The position numbers and the translations under genes are program-made. From assembly GCA_010645155.1 (NCBI GenBank), contig JAAGOF010000064.1, positions 2,118,612 through 2,182,611 on the forward strand: 64,000 nt of DNA. Reading direction: 5' to 3'. This DNA comes from Tigriopus japonicus (Eukaryota; Arthropoda; Copepoda; Harpacticoida; Harpacticidae). Of the stretch, positions 37,526 to 54,911 are shown one piece after another (the first letter of the stretch is position 1; every line of letters begins with the position of its first letter). The notes below the pieces were generated by a model, which saw only the letters and a program-made list of their open reading frames with translations, was not told the DNA's origin and ran no database searches.

Positions 37526-37794
37526 AATCATAACACTTAGACTATTGGAAGTTCGTACTTAGAAAAAAACATGATTGTCAACCTATGAGAGTGGATTTGG
37601 CTGCCCTTCATCATTCAGTGTAATCTATTTGACGGATTTGTTTTTAAATTTACGATTTGTTGAAGGACAAAGTTCAACCTATACAAAACGGAAATCTGGC
37701 AACACCCACTAGTTTTTAAATCAATTGATGACGCAACCAAGAATTTCTTAAACGATTAAAAAGGTTGTTCTCAAAAAATTAGAGTACTGCACAT

Positions 37795-38334
37795 TAGTGA
37801 TGGACCGAAAGCGCTATCGGCCGAAAATACGGCCGAAATTTCGGTTTCGGTTTCGGTTATGCCTACCGAAACCGAAAGCAGACATGCACTTTAGAGGACG
37901 GAGTTTGACAACAAAATCGAAAAAAAATTCGTCCAATTTCGTCCACTGAAATTCAAGTTTCCCGATTTTTCAAAATCTACGCCCTACCCAACATCAAACA
38001 CATGAGCAGTTTAATTTTGAAGGTGGATTTTGCATTTTTTCTTTTTTGCGGATTTTTTATTACCGCTACAAGGAATGCGATTCCATGTAAATTGAAGGAT
38101 TTCTCCCGACAGCTTCAATCCGACCCCCAACAGGATTCGAACTTACGCCGTCTGGGGAAGCACTTACACTCGGCACTTTTAAGAACGCGCTAGTACGCGT
38201 GGCCACTCTGGCTTCCTTAAAATCCTTCCATTTACACAATTTTGTTGTCAGCTGCTTTCGGTTTCGGTTTCGGTTAAGCTCTCTTTCGGCCGAAACTTTC
38301 GGTTTCGGTTAGGAGCCCTTTCGGTCCATCACTA
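37795..38334. mobile_element. hAT-type MITE (540 bp)
   Basis: The terminal inverted repeat is tagtgatggaccgaaag (17 bp, perfect at both ends), followed inward by cggccgaaa and cggtttcggtttcggtt blocks in inverted orientation. The flanking 8-bp repeats are ctgcacat (37787-37794) and ctgtacat (38335-38342), matching at 7 of 8. An 8-bp duplication with a TAGTGATGG-type end is characteristic of hAT elements. There is no transposase, so it is non-autonomous. A tRNA-like stretch lies inside it on the minus strand. Confidence 0.85.
38127..38216 (-). repeat. tRNA-like (SINE-type) segment inside the MITE
   Basis: On the minus strand a ggaagcc start, an A-box-like agtggccacgcg, a long variable-arm-like middle and a B-box-like gttcgaatcc follow in tRNA order, as in class II (Ser/Leu) tRNAs. 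The T-stem does not pair properly and the 3' acceptor strand is not evident. It is therefore a tRNA-derived repeat or relic, not a working tRNA. Confidence 0.45.
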
Positions 38335-38920
38335 CTGTACATACAATGCCGTGCGTTGTCCAAAAGTGAAATTTTTACGGCTTTAAGTTACTGTTGCAAA
38401 ACTTAAAAACACAACAATAAAATATTCTTGAGGTTGAACTTCAGGTTGAAATTATGTCAATTATTTTCAATCCTTGAGATTTGATTTTTTTTCCTTTAAA
38501 AGTCTTTATAATGATTCTTAAGCTGAAGGACTTAGGTAAACATGATATAACTCCAATCAAGTATTTGGGGTGATGTTTGGGCAGAATGAACCATTCCGAC
38601 TGTATTCTGCATTCAGGTGTACTCTGAATGTAATTTGAATATTTTTTCGTCAAACACTATGATTGCAAATAACAATGAAAACACTTTCAGAAGGTTTTTT
38701 ACGTTTTCTCCGAACCTACAATTTTTTGGTTCAAGAGAAGCAAAGTTCTTCCCCATTTGCTTATGAGTCCGAAGAAATGTCAAAATGAGTGAGTTTTGCA
38801 ATACTGTGGGAAGTTGACGACATCCTTACATCATGACTTTTTGATCGAAACACACGGTTTCATTTGAAAGCTATTGAATTTATTGAACTAAGTGGATTGA
38901 CGATGTGCCGGACAAAAACC

Positions 38921-39137
38921 CACTGAAATCTTTGAGCTGGGAGGCAAGCGATGAGACCTGAGATACCAGTGGGAACGAACCACTTGCGTTATTCTATAAA
39001 TGGATTCTTAAAGTCATGTAGTGAATCGTCTCACCCTTTTGTGGGAAAACCGATTTTATTCGACTAGCTCATTCATTCTCAGTACTGAGCTTTGAGAGAG
39101 AATTTATTAACTTGAAACTGGCTTTCAAAGCGACAGT
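38921..39137. repeat. Degenerate relative of the 34.6-35.0 kb inverted-repeat element
   Basis: This stretch shares with the 34564-35024 element, in the same order: cactgaaa, ctgggaggc, a cccttttgtgg block, a tcattcattc block and ctttgagagag. It is shorter and diverged. Boundaries are approximate. Confidence 0.5.
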
Positions 39138-39374
39138 GCAAGGAGGGTTGTATTACCCGAAGTGGGATCGAGCGAGGGCCGATTACCACGTCCGTGTAAA
39201 TTTTCCTGGCTGATAGCTAGGGTTGTACGAATAATGCAAATAAAATGTCAACAAAGCATCAAAAACTGCACCAAAATACCAATAATGCATCAATATGCCA
39301 AATATGCCACAGTATGTCAAAAATGCAACGAAAATGCAAAAAGAGCACTCAGCTGAGGAACATTTGGATTAAAC

Positions 39375-40862
39375 ATTTGAGGCCATCAAGAGCTTAAAGC
39401 TCTCGAGTTCTCCTGGACCTGATGGTGTGACATCTCAGGTTCTGATGAAAAGTTCACAGATTCTTGCCCCTGTTTTCTCCTTTTTGATGCGTCGCATCTT
39501 AGATCAGTACAAGTTTCCCTCTTCTCTAAAAGTAGCTCAGGTCGTTCCAATTTTTAAGGGCGGAGATAAGTCACTCCCTAGCAATTAAAGGCCCATTTCT
39601 CTGACTTCCAGTATTGCAAAGGTCTTTGAGAAGATCATGAAGTCCAAGCTTGTTGAGTGTTTGGAAGTCCATGATATCATTCCCCGGGTCAGCATGGGTT
39701 TCGATCCCATTTTAGTACAGTCACCCAATTGGTTGACCATATCGAACAGATCATTGAGGGGCTTGAAAGTCATGAGTCAGTTGATGTAGTCTATATTGAC
39801 TTTGCCAAGGCCTTTGATAAGGTTGATCATGGTCTTTTGCTCGATCAACTCAAAGAGTTTGGGATCCAGGGTAAGGTCCTGAATTGGATTGGTAGTTTCA
39901 TGAGTAATAGAAGCAAAAAGTCAAGGTTGAAGGAACATTTAGTGGGATGTATGATGTCAAGTCAGGTGTGCCACAAGGTTCAATCTTAGGTCCACTCCTG
40001 TTTATTCTCTTTATTGCTCCTCTCCAGAAGTTTAGAACAAAAGCCAGTATTTCTTCATATATATAATGTAATGTAATGTAAAAATAGTCTCCAGGAACCT
40101 GTAAGGTTATGTGAGGGACATTAGGTACAAGGAAAAGGCTGTATATATACTGATGATACAAAATTATTTTGTGGAAGGAATGGTCAGGACTCAAAATGTT
40201 TAGTTGAGGACTTGGAGAAAGTCTACTCTTGAGTTGGTCAGAGTAATATGACATTGAACAGGATGAAATTCCGCACAATGACGTATGGTACGTCAAAATT
40301 AGATGTTCCCTTCAAAGACAATGGAGGTTGTGATATTGAGCAGGTATCGTCCATGAGGGATTTAGGAGTTGTCGTCCAAGATGATGGAAAGTTTGATGAG
40401 CATATCCAGTTGAAAGTGGGGAAGGCATTTCAAACGTGCGGCAGGATCTATCGCACTTTCAAGTCCAGAGATAGTATTGCAATGCTAACTCTGTACAAGT
40501 CGATTGTTCTATCGCATCTTAAATATGCTTCCCCCATTTGGGCTCCTTTGAGTTCGGCAGGTTTGCAAAAGGTCGAGCAGGTTCAAAGATGTTTTACTAG
40601 GAACATCACAGGAATGAGAGAGCTCTCATATTGGGAGTGACTCCAAAAGTTAGGGCCCCACAGTACTCAGAGAAGGTATGAAAGGTATCTGATACTGTAT
40701 GTTTTCAAGTGCGTTTATGGGCTCTGTCCTAACCCAGGCTTTGAGATCAGTTGTAGCGATCGTAGAGGTCTTACTTGCGCTCTAAGAGCACCTCCAAATC
40801 CTAAGGAATCAAGGCTAGTTCGAACAATACAGTCCTCTTCTCTTCTTTATCGGGCTCCTTCA
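39375..40862 (+). pseudogene. Broken non-LTR retrotransposon reverse transcriptase (element 1)
   Basis: Translated pieces in changing frames follow the order of a Jockey/CR1-type ORF2. They are: SPGPDGV; VVPIFKGGDK; an in-frame stop just before RPISLTS; DFAKAFDKVDH, which carries a catalytic aspartate; SGVPQGSILGPLLF; YTDDTKLF (the xxDD box); then the thumb and C-terminal part ending near SLFN. Several frameshifts, at least two stops and a small nested insertion interrupt it. The endonuclease part is absent, so it is 5'-truncated. It joins directly to a second element at about 40865. It is not functional. The family assignment below the Jockey/CR1 group is inference. Confidence 0.85.
40066..40141 (-). 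mobile_element. Small nested insertion with 8-bp target duplication
   Basis: A 76-bp insert splits element 1 between its SGVPQGS and YTDD boxes. Tatatata direct repeats flank it at 40058-40065 and 40142-40149. Read on the minus strand it ends in a ttacattacattacat tail, as expected of the 3' end of a non-LTR element or SINE inserted by target-primed reverse transcription. Confidence 0.55.
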
Positions 40863-40865
40863 TTG

Positions 40866-43800
40866 TTCAATTTGGTGCAATTTGTTGGTGGAGGGGTAGG
40901 TGTTCTTGTTTCGAATTCTCTTTCATATACCAAACGGAAGGATCCCTCGGTCATGTCTAATGATTGTGAAATCGTAACGATTGACACGTCAAAATATTTG
41001 GTTATGTCGGTTTACATGCCGCCGGATGCCAACTTTCAGATGGCAATTACAGAACTCGAAAACCCTCTGACCCAATGCAAATCCAAACCCTTATACCTTT
41101 GTGGAGACTTCAATATAGATTTTTCAAAAGATACTTTCAAAACAATCAGATTCAACGATCTAATGATGAGTATGGAATTAGTTCCATTAATCAAAAATCC
41201 TACGAGAATAACAATAACAAGCAAAACTGTCATAGATAATATCTTTACAAATCGAAAAGGAGGTATAAAATGTGGGGTTTTAATGTGTGATATCAGTGAT
41301 CATCTTGCTCCATTTGTGTCTCTGAAGAAGGAAAAGATTCCGTCTTTAAAGAAGACAGCAGCAAATAGAAGACTTACAGGGCCTAAAAACATGGAAGCAC
41401 TTCGAACAGCTTGAAAGATATGCACTGGCAGATTGATGATGACGACCCCGTTGCGACATTTCAAGATTTTTTCTTGAAACTTGAGAACGCTTTTAAATCA
41501 TCCTGTCCAATATCCAGACTTGAATCATCAAATTTTACTAAAAAGCACAACCCTTGGATGTCACAAGGTTTATTAAATTCACGACATCATAAGCAGAAAT
41601 TTTGTAATAGACTTAATAAAAACCCCACTGAAGAAAATAAGAGAACATTTGCAACCTACTCCAAAATGTACTACAAATTGTTAAAAATAGCTAAACTAAG
41701 GTATTGGCAATTCTATTTTGAATCAAACTCTGGAAATTCAAAAAAACTCTGGAAAGGCACTAAAATCCTACTTAGGTATGAAAATGAACATATCGACGGA
41801 CCCTCTAGATTGTCTGTGGGAAACGGTTATGTTACCGACAGGAAGTCAATTTGTTGCTCTTAAAATGAATACTTTTCCACCGTCGGCCGAAAAATGAACG
41901 ACGAAATATCACGTGATAATGAACCTATTATTTCTTGTAATTTTTCACCTGAGATAAAATCCCAACGAAATTATTATTTTAAGGTAGTAAAACGATTAGA
42001 AATTTTAAACGTTATTGATAACTTGCCAAATAAGCATAGTTATGGAGTAGACGAAATTTCCAATGTTGTTCTAAAACAAATCAAGGATGAAATTGCCCCT
42101 ATACTTACTCGATCAATCAACATTTCTTTAATCTCAGGTTACATTCCACAGGAATGGAAAGTTGCAAAAGTGGTGCCCTTGTTTAAAGGAGGAGATAAAG
42201 CTAACATGAATAATTACCGTCCAATAAGCATACTCCCCTCTCTATCAAAAATTTTAGAAAAAATAGTGGACCGCCAATTATTCACTCCTTTTGCAGAGAA
42301 TCATCTTTCAAAAGTTCAGTTCGGTTTCAGACCCAACCACTCAACGATGCACGCAATTTTGAACTTTTTCAAAATATCGCCAATAATAGTTCTTCCAAAT
42401 ATTCTGTCGGTATTTTTGTTGACATTAAAAAGGCCTTTGACACCGTAAGCCATGACATTCTTTTAATGAAATTGAAAACGTATGGTTACAGTGAAAACTT
42501 TGTGAAATGGTTGCGCAACTACTTGATTAAGAGGCGTCAGAGAGTTCAAATTGACAATGTAATGTCTGATTATTTAGAACTGTCATGCGGTGTACCCCAA
42601 GGCAGTATTCTTGGTCCTCTCTTGTTTTTGATATATATCAATGATCTTCCTAGTTTTTTACAAATGAAAATAACTATGTTTGCGGATGATACCACTATCC
42701 AGCATTTTGGAAATAATTTGAGTGAAATGAAGCAAGAAATTAATAAAACTCTAAAATCTCTAACTAGTTGGCTAAAATCGAATCGACTTCTCTTGAACAT
42801 TCAGAAAACAAAAGTGGTATTATTTAGTCCTCGTAATATAAATCATGATTTTGAATTAACTTTAAACGGCATAGCTATCCAACAAGTTGGATTTAAGCAC
42901 GCGGACAAATCTTTAAAATTCTTAGGTCTCAATATTGACGTTCGTTTTAATTGGAAAGAACATGTAAGATTAGTCCGTAATACCATTCGAAGAATTATGT
43001 ACACGTTATTCATGTCCAAACAAGCAATTCCTATCAAACTTAGACATGTGCTTTATAACTCCTTGATCAAAAGTCGTCTTGAGTACGGGATAGAAATTTA
43101 TGGCGAGAGCCCTTCGGTAAAAAGTTTAGTCACATTACAAAAACGTGTGATAAGATGGATGGTTGGTGCTAAATCCAGAACCCACACTAGTCATATCTTC
43201 AAAAATTGGAAAATATTGAAAATCTTAGATCTGGTCAAAATAAATCGATTAAAATTTATGTTTAACTGTTTCCGAAATACAGTTCCAGATGTTGTCAACA
43301 ACTTTGGATACAAATTGTATAGCAATGGAATCATGCTATTTGATTTGCCACTAGCCCGACTGACTTGGTATCAACGTCTACCATGTTATGCGTTACCAAA
43401 TTCATGGAACATTTATGTAACAGAAACAACAACGAAAGCTGAATTGTTGCCAAACACAATAAGGGGATGGACCTTGCATTTAACAGAGGCAATCACGAAC
43501 TCGTATTTAACCAAGTGTACCAAGCCAAACTGTTTTTCTTGTCAGAGGACGTAGATCGGACACTGCAATGACCTTACTAGAGAAGCCCAAGAGGAAAGGC
43601 ATCCGAGTAGATTGGGCTAGAAACTTTGAGCGTGTCAAGGTACTAGCTTTGTGTCTTGACTAGTCAAGGCAGCCCCAATAATACAAACCAGTCGGTTTAC
43701 GGGAAAGCCTAGGGATCTCACTTTTTATTCATTTCTTTTATATATTTCTTGATTTTACTAGTTAAACAAATCCTGACACCCTTGAATAAATCACCATCAT
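40866..43800 (+). mobile_element. Non-LTR retrotransposon with endonuclease and RT (element 2, broken)
   Basis: An apurinic-like endonuclease remnant at 40880-41330 shows YMPPDA, LCGDFNIDF and the terminal ISDHLAPF. An RT domain follows at about 42000-42830, with VVPLFKGGDK, RPISILPSLSKILEK, FGFRPNHST, DIKKAFDTVSH, GVPQGSILGPLLFLIYINDL and MFADDTT. The C-terminal domain ends at 43554 with a cysteine-rich tail (KCTKPNCFSCQR). The reading frame shifts near 41410 and near 42430 and meets a stop near 41861. The start falls inside the endonuclease, so the 5' end is lost. A UTR of about 240 bp follows and ends in an ATC-repeat tail near 43788-43807. It looks younger than element 1 because much longer stretches stay open, but it is not intact. 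Confidence 0.88.
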
Positions 43801-43807
43801 CATCATA
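43560..43807 (+). other. 3' UTR and ATC-repeat tail of element 2
   Basis: This is non-coding sequence after the ORF2 stop, ending with caccatcatcatcat. A short microsatellite at the 3' end is typical of several non-LTR families and marks the likely insertion end. Confidence 0.6.
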
Positions 43808-43809
43808 TT

Positions 43810-45109
43810 AATCATTAACTCGCTTTACAGGGAATCCCATTCCTTGAAAACCTCAACTGAAAACGATATAAGCCAGGGGCATTCTTCCCTTTGAAGAATG
43901 ATTTAAATTTTCTTCTCTGGAGATTTTTTTCATCACTTTACCGTCTTCCTTTGTCTTAAGAACCCCAGTCAAGTACTGAAAACAGAGACTGAAAATATTT
44001 TATGAACAATTGATAAACATGATATTTAGTAAAATTTCTTTGTTTTTAATTGGCAAGCCAAAAATGAGTGATTTTGTGATGGTTGTCAACAGGCAAAGAT
44101 TTATCTTAGTTGAAAAATAAGAAGGAAAGCGAAAATCCGTCTCTTACGTTTTCGGGATTTTACAGTGACGAGGGAAGGCTGAGAAAAACAGAGCAAATCA
44201 ACACCTGTTTTTCCTCCGAAGCCGAAAAAAAACTTAATTGTACTTGAATGAAGACATAATGAGCAATAAAATAACTGCAACTTGCTGAAAATTAGAAACC
44301 CATTGCCAAATCGGTGAAATAGTACTAATTCTCATGAAATTTCTATCAGAGGGGCCTGCTTACTTGCTTGGTTAATAGAATCCTGTTCGAAAGTTCGACG
44401 GAAGGGCCTTGATCTTAGACACTCGCGCACTCATTCTCCAATGTGCCCACTCATAGAAAATTATATCCATATTTGTACACACTAACGCAGCTTGAATGTG
44501 CTTAAACATTAAAAGTTAAAAGCTTCATACATCCGAAGATCAGTATTTATTCGTTTTAACATCCAAAACGTTTTCTACACAGCAGCAACAGATATCGTCA
44601 TCTCGTTTGATGCCCAAAGTTAGCCATCGACATAAAAATAGGTCAACAGAACAAATGAAAAGAAGAATCTACGTATAATTCAGACAGTATCAGTATATTG
44701 TATTCAGCAATTGCGTAGAAATGAGGAGAATGTCCCAACTGACAGGGAATAGAGCGCACTCCGAGGAAGAAGCCGAGGATAGAAACAAAGTGTGTTCTGC
44801 GGAATCGCCAGAACATGACAATGATGCGAAGGTTGTTACAATTCGTTCATAATGATAATAATAAAGTCGAAGTGATTGTAATAATAATTATGATAATAAT
44901 AATATTAATAATTGCTCTGGTCAGTTCGGAACAACCATAACTGGGTGCGAATGTGGTGGGGTTTGGGAGTTGGTTGGGTTTGTTTGAACTCTTTTCCAAG
45001 TAGAAAGAATATCATTGTATTTCATTACTAGCAGGTTGGTTTGTTAAACGATAAAGCCAGAACCGGGAGGGACAGAACAAGCGTTTGGACTACCCAACAT
45101 CATCATATA
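43810..45109. other. Intergenic and FOXK 3' UTR region
   Basis: No coding region is seen. The right half is probably the FOXK 3' UTR. A run of gataat/aataat units stands at 44851-44916, close to the FOXK stop. Confidence 0.55.
44546..44551 (-). promoter_or_regulatory. Candidate poly(A) signal of FOXK
   Basis: This is an AATAAA on the minus strand about 560 bp past the FOXK stop. It was chosen by position only, and other signals may be used. Confidence 0.35.
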
Positions 45110-50801
<5,692 letters not shown>

Positions 50802-52810
50802 TTAGCCAGGGATCACGGTTATGGACGGGGTTCAACGCTCAACACACCCTTCGGACGATCCGATTATGCCGCGGTTGACCTCAACGAAGAAGTCGACAAC
50901 GACGAATTATATTTTAGAAGCAAACACTCGCACCACCGAAGCCTCAATCAAACGGCTTTCACTGTTTGTTTGTAATGTCGTCAGAGTGGTCCAAGACGCC
51001 GCCAAACACGCACGAGAACGAGGCTGCTGGCGAACACTTCGTCAGTGGGCAAAGTGAGCCCGCTCTCGATCGCATTTCAAGAACAAAATCGAGGCCATGC
51101 CAATGTTTAATACACCCCAACGACGAGAAGGAGACAACGGAGGCAAAGAAGAAAAGAGCCAAAGAGAGGCGGAAAGAGACAGAGAAGAGGGAACGGACGA
51201 AGGAGAGTTCCAAAGTCACGGAAAGAGGCCACCTACCTACCTACCCTCCCTCCTTCCTTCCTTCCCTTACTCCCTCGATTCGCTTTCTTTTTCCACTCAA
51301 CCGCCTCTCAACCCCCAAAACGTGGTCGCCTTCAAAGGCCAAGCCGTGACTGAAGATGCCTTAAAAAAGGTTTCTCAGGAAAAACAGATGAAACGAGAAG
51401 ACCGAGAGGCGGTATGTGTATCTCCTTTGCCGTTACTGTCAATAGTAACAAAATGAGTCTTATTATTACTATTGTTATTGTCATGATAATGACTGCTAGC
51501 CTGGGCGTTTCAGACAGCCGCAATTCCTACCGGTATGGTGAGCCAAGTCTTAAAAAGCGGACAAGTGAGTAAATGAGTGAGTGAGCGGTTCACCTACATT
51601 AGCCGACCCGGTGATCTCGGGCACCAACATCGGAGCCACTAAATGGAACAATTGTGGACTTGGTGAAGGTCCAGATGAGAGCAAAAGTGCTTTCTTCCCT
51701 TCGGCTTGGCCCGATCACTTGGCTTCAGGCGGCTCGATGGATGCAAGGATGGATAGGAGGAAACACACCACTAATATGAAGAGGCTACTGGCTCTTTGAG
51801 ATCGCGAACACGATGTGATGACTCGACGACTACTCCTACTCTTACCACTTCTACTCTAGATCTCCCCACAGCACAGCACAGCTCCTGCTGCAACGACTGC
51901 TGCAACTCCTACCATGACCACAACAACAACATCGAGACTATCAGCAGGCATAACAACGAGGGCAACCTCAATCCTCCTAGCTGTGGAAAATGTCGCCAGC
52001 CTTTGCAAACCTCTTCGGCTTTCATGGAAGCGAAGGAAGAGAAAGAGAGAAGGAGCAGAAAAAGAAGCATGGCCATTCCGGCTTCGTATCGAGAATCTGT
52101 GTATCTATTCTCGGGAGGGCGCTAGGGCCCTTGGTACCGTACGTATCGTGTATTGTGATGAACGAGCGCGCCCAGGGCCGCTAGCCAGCGGATGATCTCC
52201 CTCAAAGTACACCAAAGCAGGCACTCAGTCAGTAGCCTAGGGCCTGTGTTTTGGTCGTTGAGTTCTCCTTTGGCTGGGTTGAGTCATAATAATAACATTG
52301 CTTTCACACGCCCGCAAATCTGAGAACGGCCCTGGCCCCTTTGCTCTCAGCCTGCTGGTCATTATTCCAACGAGCTGGCCAGCTGGCCTAGGCACGCACC
52401 CACTCCCACGCAGCCAGAATGTACGTACTCCGGTACTCTCACCGGAGGAAAAGTAGCACTCAAGTAAACAAACTCGAATTTATATATCCCATTGAAAAAT
52501 ATGGGACTAATTTCGATAAAAAGCAATGCTATAGGGATCAGCTATTGAATAGGATCGTTGTAGGTTCGGATCAAGGTTTAATTTGAACGAGCCAGAGCAT
52601 TGTTATTGTGAGGGCGAGAGCGCGTTACTTTTCCTTTGGTGCTGTCCCAAAATATGCTGCAAAATGTACACAAACAAGGTGATCCGGTGGAAGACGGCCA
52701 TATCGGATCGCCCATAGGCGGATTCAGGCCCCGCCCTTCAACGGTCACGGCCTCTAACTAGCCGGGTGTGGGACTCAGCCGGGAGATGGGCGGGATTGGA
52801 TGTACTTACA

Positions 52811-53020
52811 TGGTCCGTGGGATTTACAATTCGAAGGTTTAGCAACACGTGACGGATTCTTCGTCGAAATGGGTGCTGAAGCTGAGCGAAGGAAGGAGAG
52901 AGAAGCAACGGTGGACGTCGAACAGACCCAGTTCGAGAGCTGGAGAGGGAAACGCCGACCCACGGTTCAGCTTCGACGACGGGAAGGGCACAGACAGAGC
53001 GCACCGATCCACTCACTCAT
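52811..53020 (-). other. Possible FOXK 5' UTR exon
   Basis: This minus-strand segment ends in a consensus gtaagt donor. It lies about 2 kb upstream of the FHA-exon acceptor and has an open frame that lacks an ATG. No sequence homology supports it. Its upstream limit is unknown. Confidence 0.25.
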
Positions 53021-54093
53021 CCGGCGGGTCGAGTTGAGGGTTGCCATTAATGAAAATGACTTCATTCGGTGGTTTTGATGCGAAATTGGGATTGAGTTTC
53101 GGTGGTCTTAGAAAGTTATGCAATAAGGGGTTGATGGATATTTAGACTAGTCCCTCAAATGTGTCATATAGCCGAGGGTTTGACTCTCCGTGTAGTTGGG
53201 GAAGGAAACCCCCAAATAATTGAACCAAACTGGCAAAATAAGTTCTGAGAAAAGCAACATTCAAGAAGAAAAAGGACCCTTTCCAAAGACAGAAATGGTT
53301 AAAAAATAGGCCTCCGAAAGCTAAAAAAGGGGAAAAGCATTCTATGAAATTTCTCAAGAGATTTTCTGCTCAAACTTTTGAGCGGATCAATTGTTTAGCT
53401 AAAAGTCACCATAATTAGATACATTTGTGATGTATATTGTTAATATTTATTTAATTTCAATCGTCCCGTAACCTCATATTGTTCAATCATGCTAGCATTA
53501 ATCCTTAAACCTGCTACCTTCATCAACAGTCGGCCTTAGCCATAATAAAGATACATCGAAACAGGAAAATGAAGCCCTTGGCGTTGGAACAAAACCCTAA
53601 CCTGATTTCTAGAAGCAAAAGGGCTAACTAAATCCATCATTACCTTGAGCAGCCCTGAACCAGGCCACATCTTCCATTTGTATGTTTTGGGGCGGAGCTA
53701 ATTTCCTCGGCAAATGAAGAGGCCGAGATGGGCTGAAAGCCACTCTTCTCTGGTAGAGCCTGGCCAAGTTCAGGCAGAATAACCAAAGGGGCTTAGAAGT
53801 ACAAGACACTTAAAAACAATCCAATTCAAGGGATTAAAACAAAATTTAGTCCCTTCCAACATTCAAATCATTATTATTAACCATTATTGAAATAATAATC
53901 TTCTCTTTGTACGTAATCACACTCATCTTAAAATGTACCGGGCCAAATTATTCATGTCCACGTGTTCCATATAGAAACTTCAAGTCTCCAACTCGCTGAC
54001 TGATTGCACCGATTGGCCGGCCAGCCCACGTGTCTGCCGATAGAGGGCTGGCCAAAGAGAGGCCTCTCTTGGCCCAGCAAGCTCATGTTGTTA

Positions 54094-54157
54094 TTGTTGA
54101 CGGGATTCGAACGGGCAGGCCCGTCACTGAGTTTCAGGCCTAGGCCAATCAAAACAA
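54094..54157 (-). repeat. Degenerate tRNA-like (SINE-type) relic
   Basis: On the minus strand an A-box-like ttggcctagg and a B-box-like gttcgaatcc are bracketed by complementary ends (ttgtt..ga and tcaacaa). A- and B-box spacing is too short for a normal tRNA, so a tRNA-derived repeat is more likely. Confidence 0.3.
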
Positions 54158-54911
54158 TCACTATAATGCTTTGACGCCGAGGCCGTGCATCCGCCCGAAT
54201 TTTATGTGTACATACGGTACAAATTACTACTCTTCACTTTGACACGCAGAGTTCACAACGTATGTGCCAAAGTGAGCACGATGATCACAAAAACATCACG
54301 CACTCTAAAACACGTTTCAGAGGCCTTGGACGGGCCAAGATGCCTAGACACACTTCCTTTCGATTTATGTATCTACCTATGTAGACAAAAATATGAATAG
54401 ACACGCACCATTATGACTTTTGGTAGTCTTTAGCCATGGAGGAATACAGATCATCAATAAACAATCAAGCCTAGGCCTATCGACAGGTCAATCAGATCCA
54501 TATATGCCGAATGGGCTCATGGGAATCAACCATTACTCCCCAATCCATCTTTTCCCAACAGATCTTAAGCAGCCCCGTTTTTTTAAATCAATTTATATGC
54601 GCATGTTTTTCTTCATTAATCGTCACTCAGTGGGAATGAGCGCCCTCTGTAGTTCATGCGTCGAAGTAGGCCTGGTGCATGTGTGATGCTCTTGCAGGAG
54701 AAAGTGGAACCGCGATCCAGAGTGGAACCTGAAGTATTCCCAGGATTATCATGACGTTTCCTCGTGCCTAGTCCCATTGCCCACCACCTATGCCTTGTCA
54801 TTAGCCTTCAAGTCCGCGGTTGATCCGGACCCTCTGCGGGCGTGTTCCCATCCCCCCGTGGATCAATCGATCCGTCAGTCAGTCGCTGATTTATTCCTCG
54901 TTCCGCCCTCG

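Noticed and set aside
38127..38216. Functional class II tRNA gene
   Set aside because: The T-stem bases do not pair, the acceptor stem is not closed, and it lies inside a MITE.
40866..43554. An active non-LTR retrotransposon
   Set aside because: Two frameshifts, an internal stop and the loss of the 5' end exclude activity of this copy.
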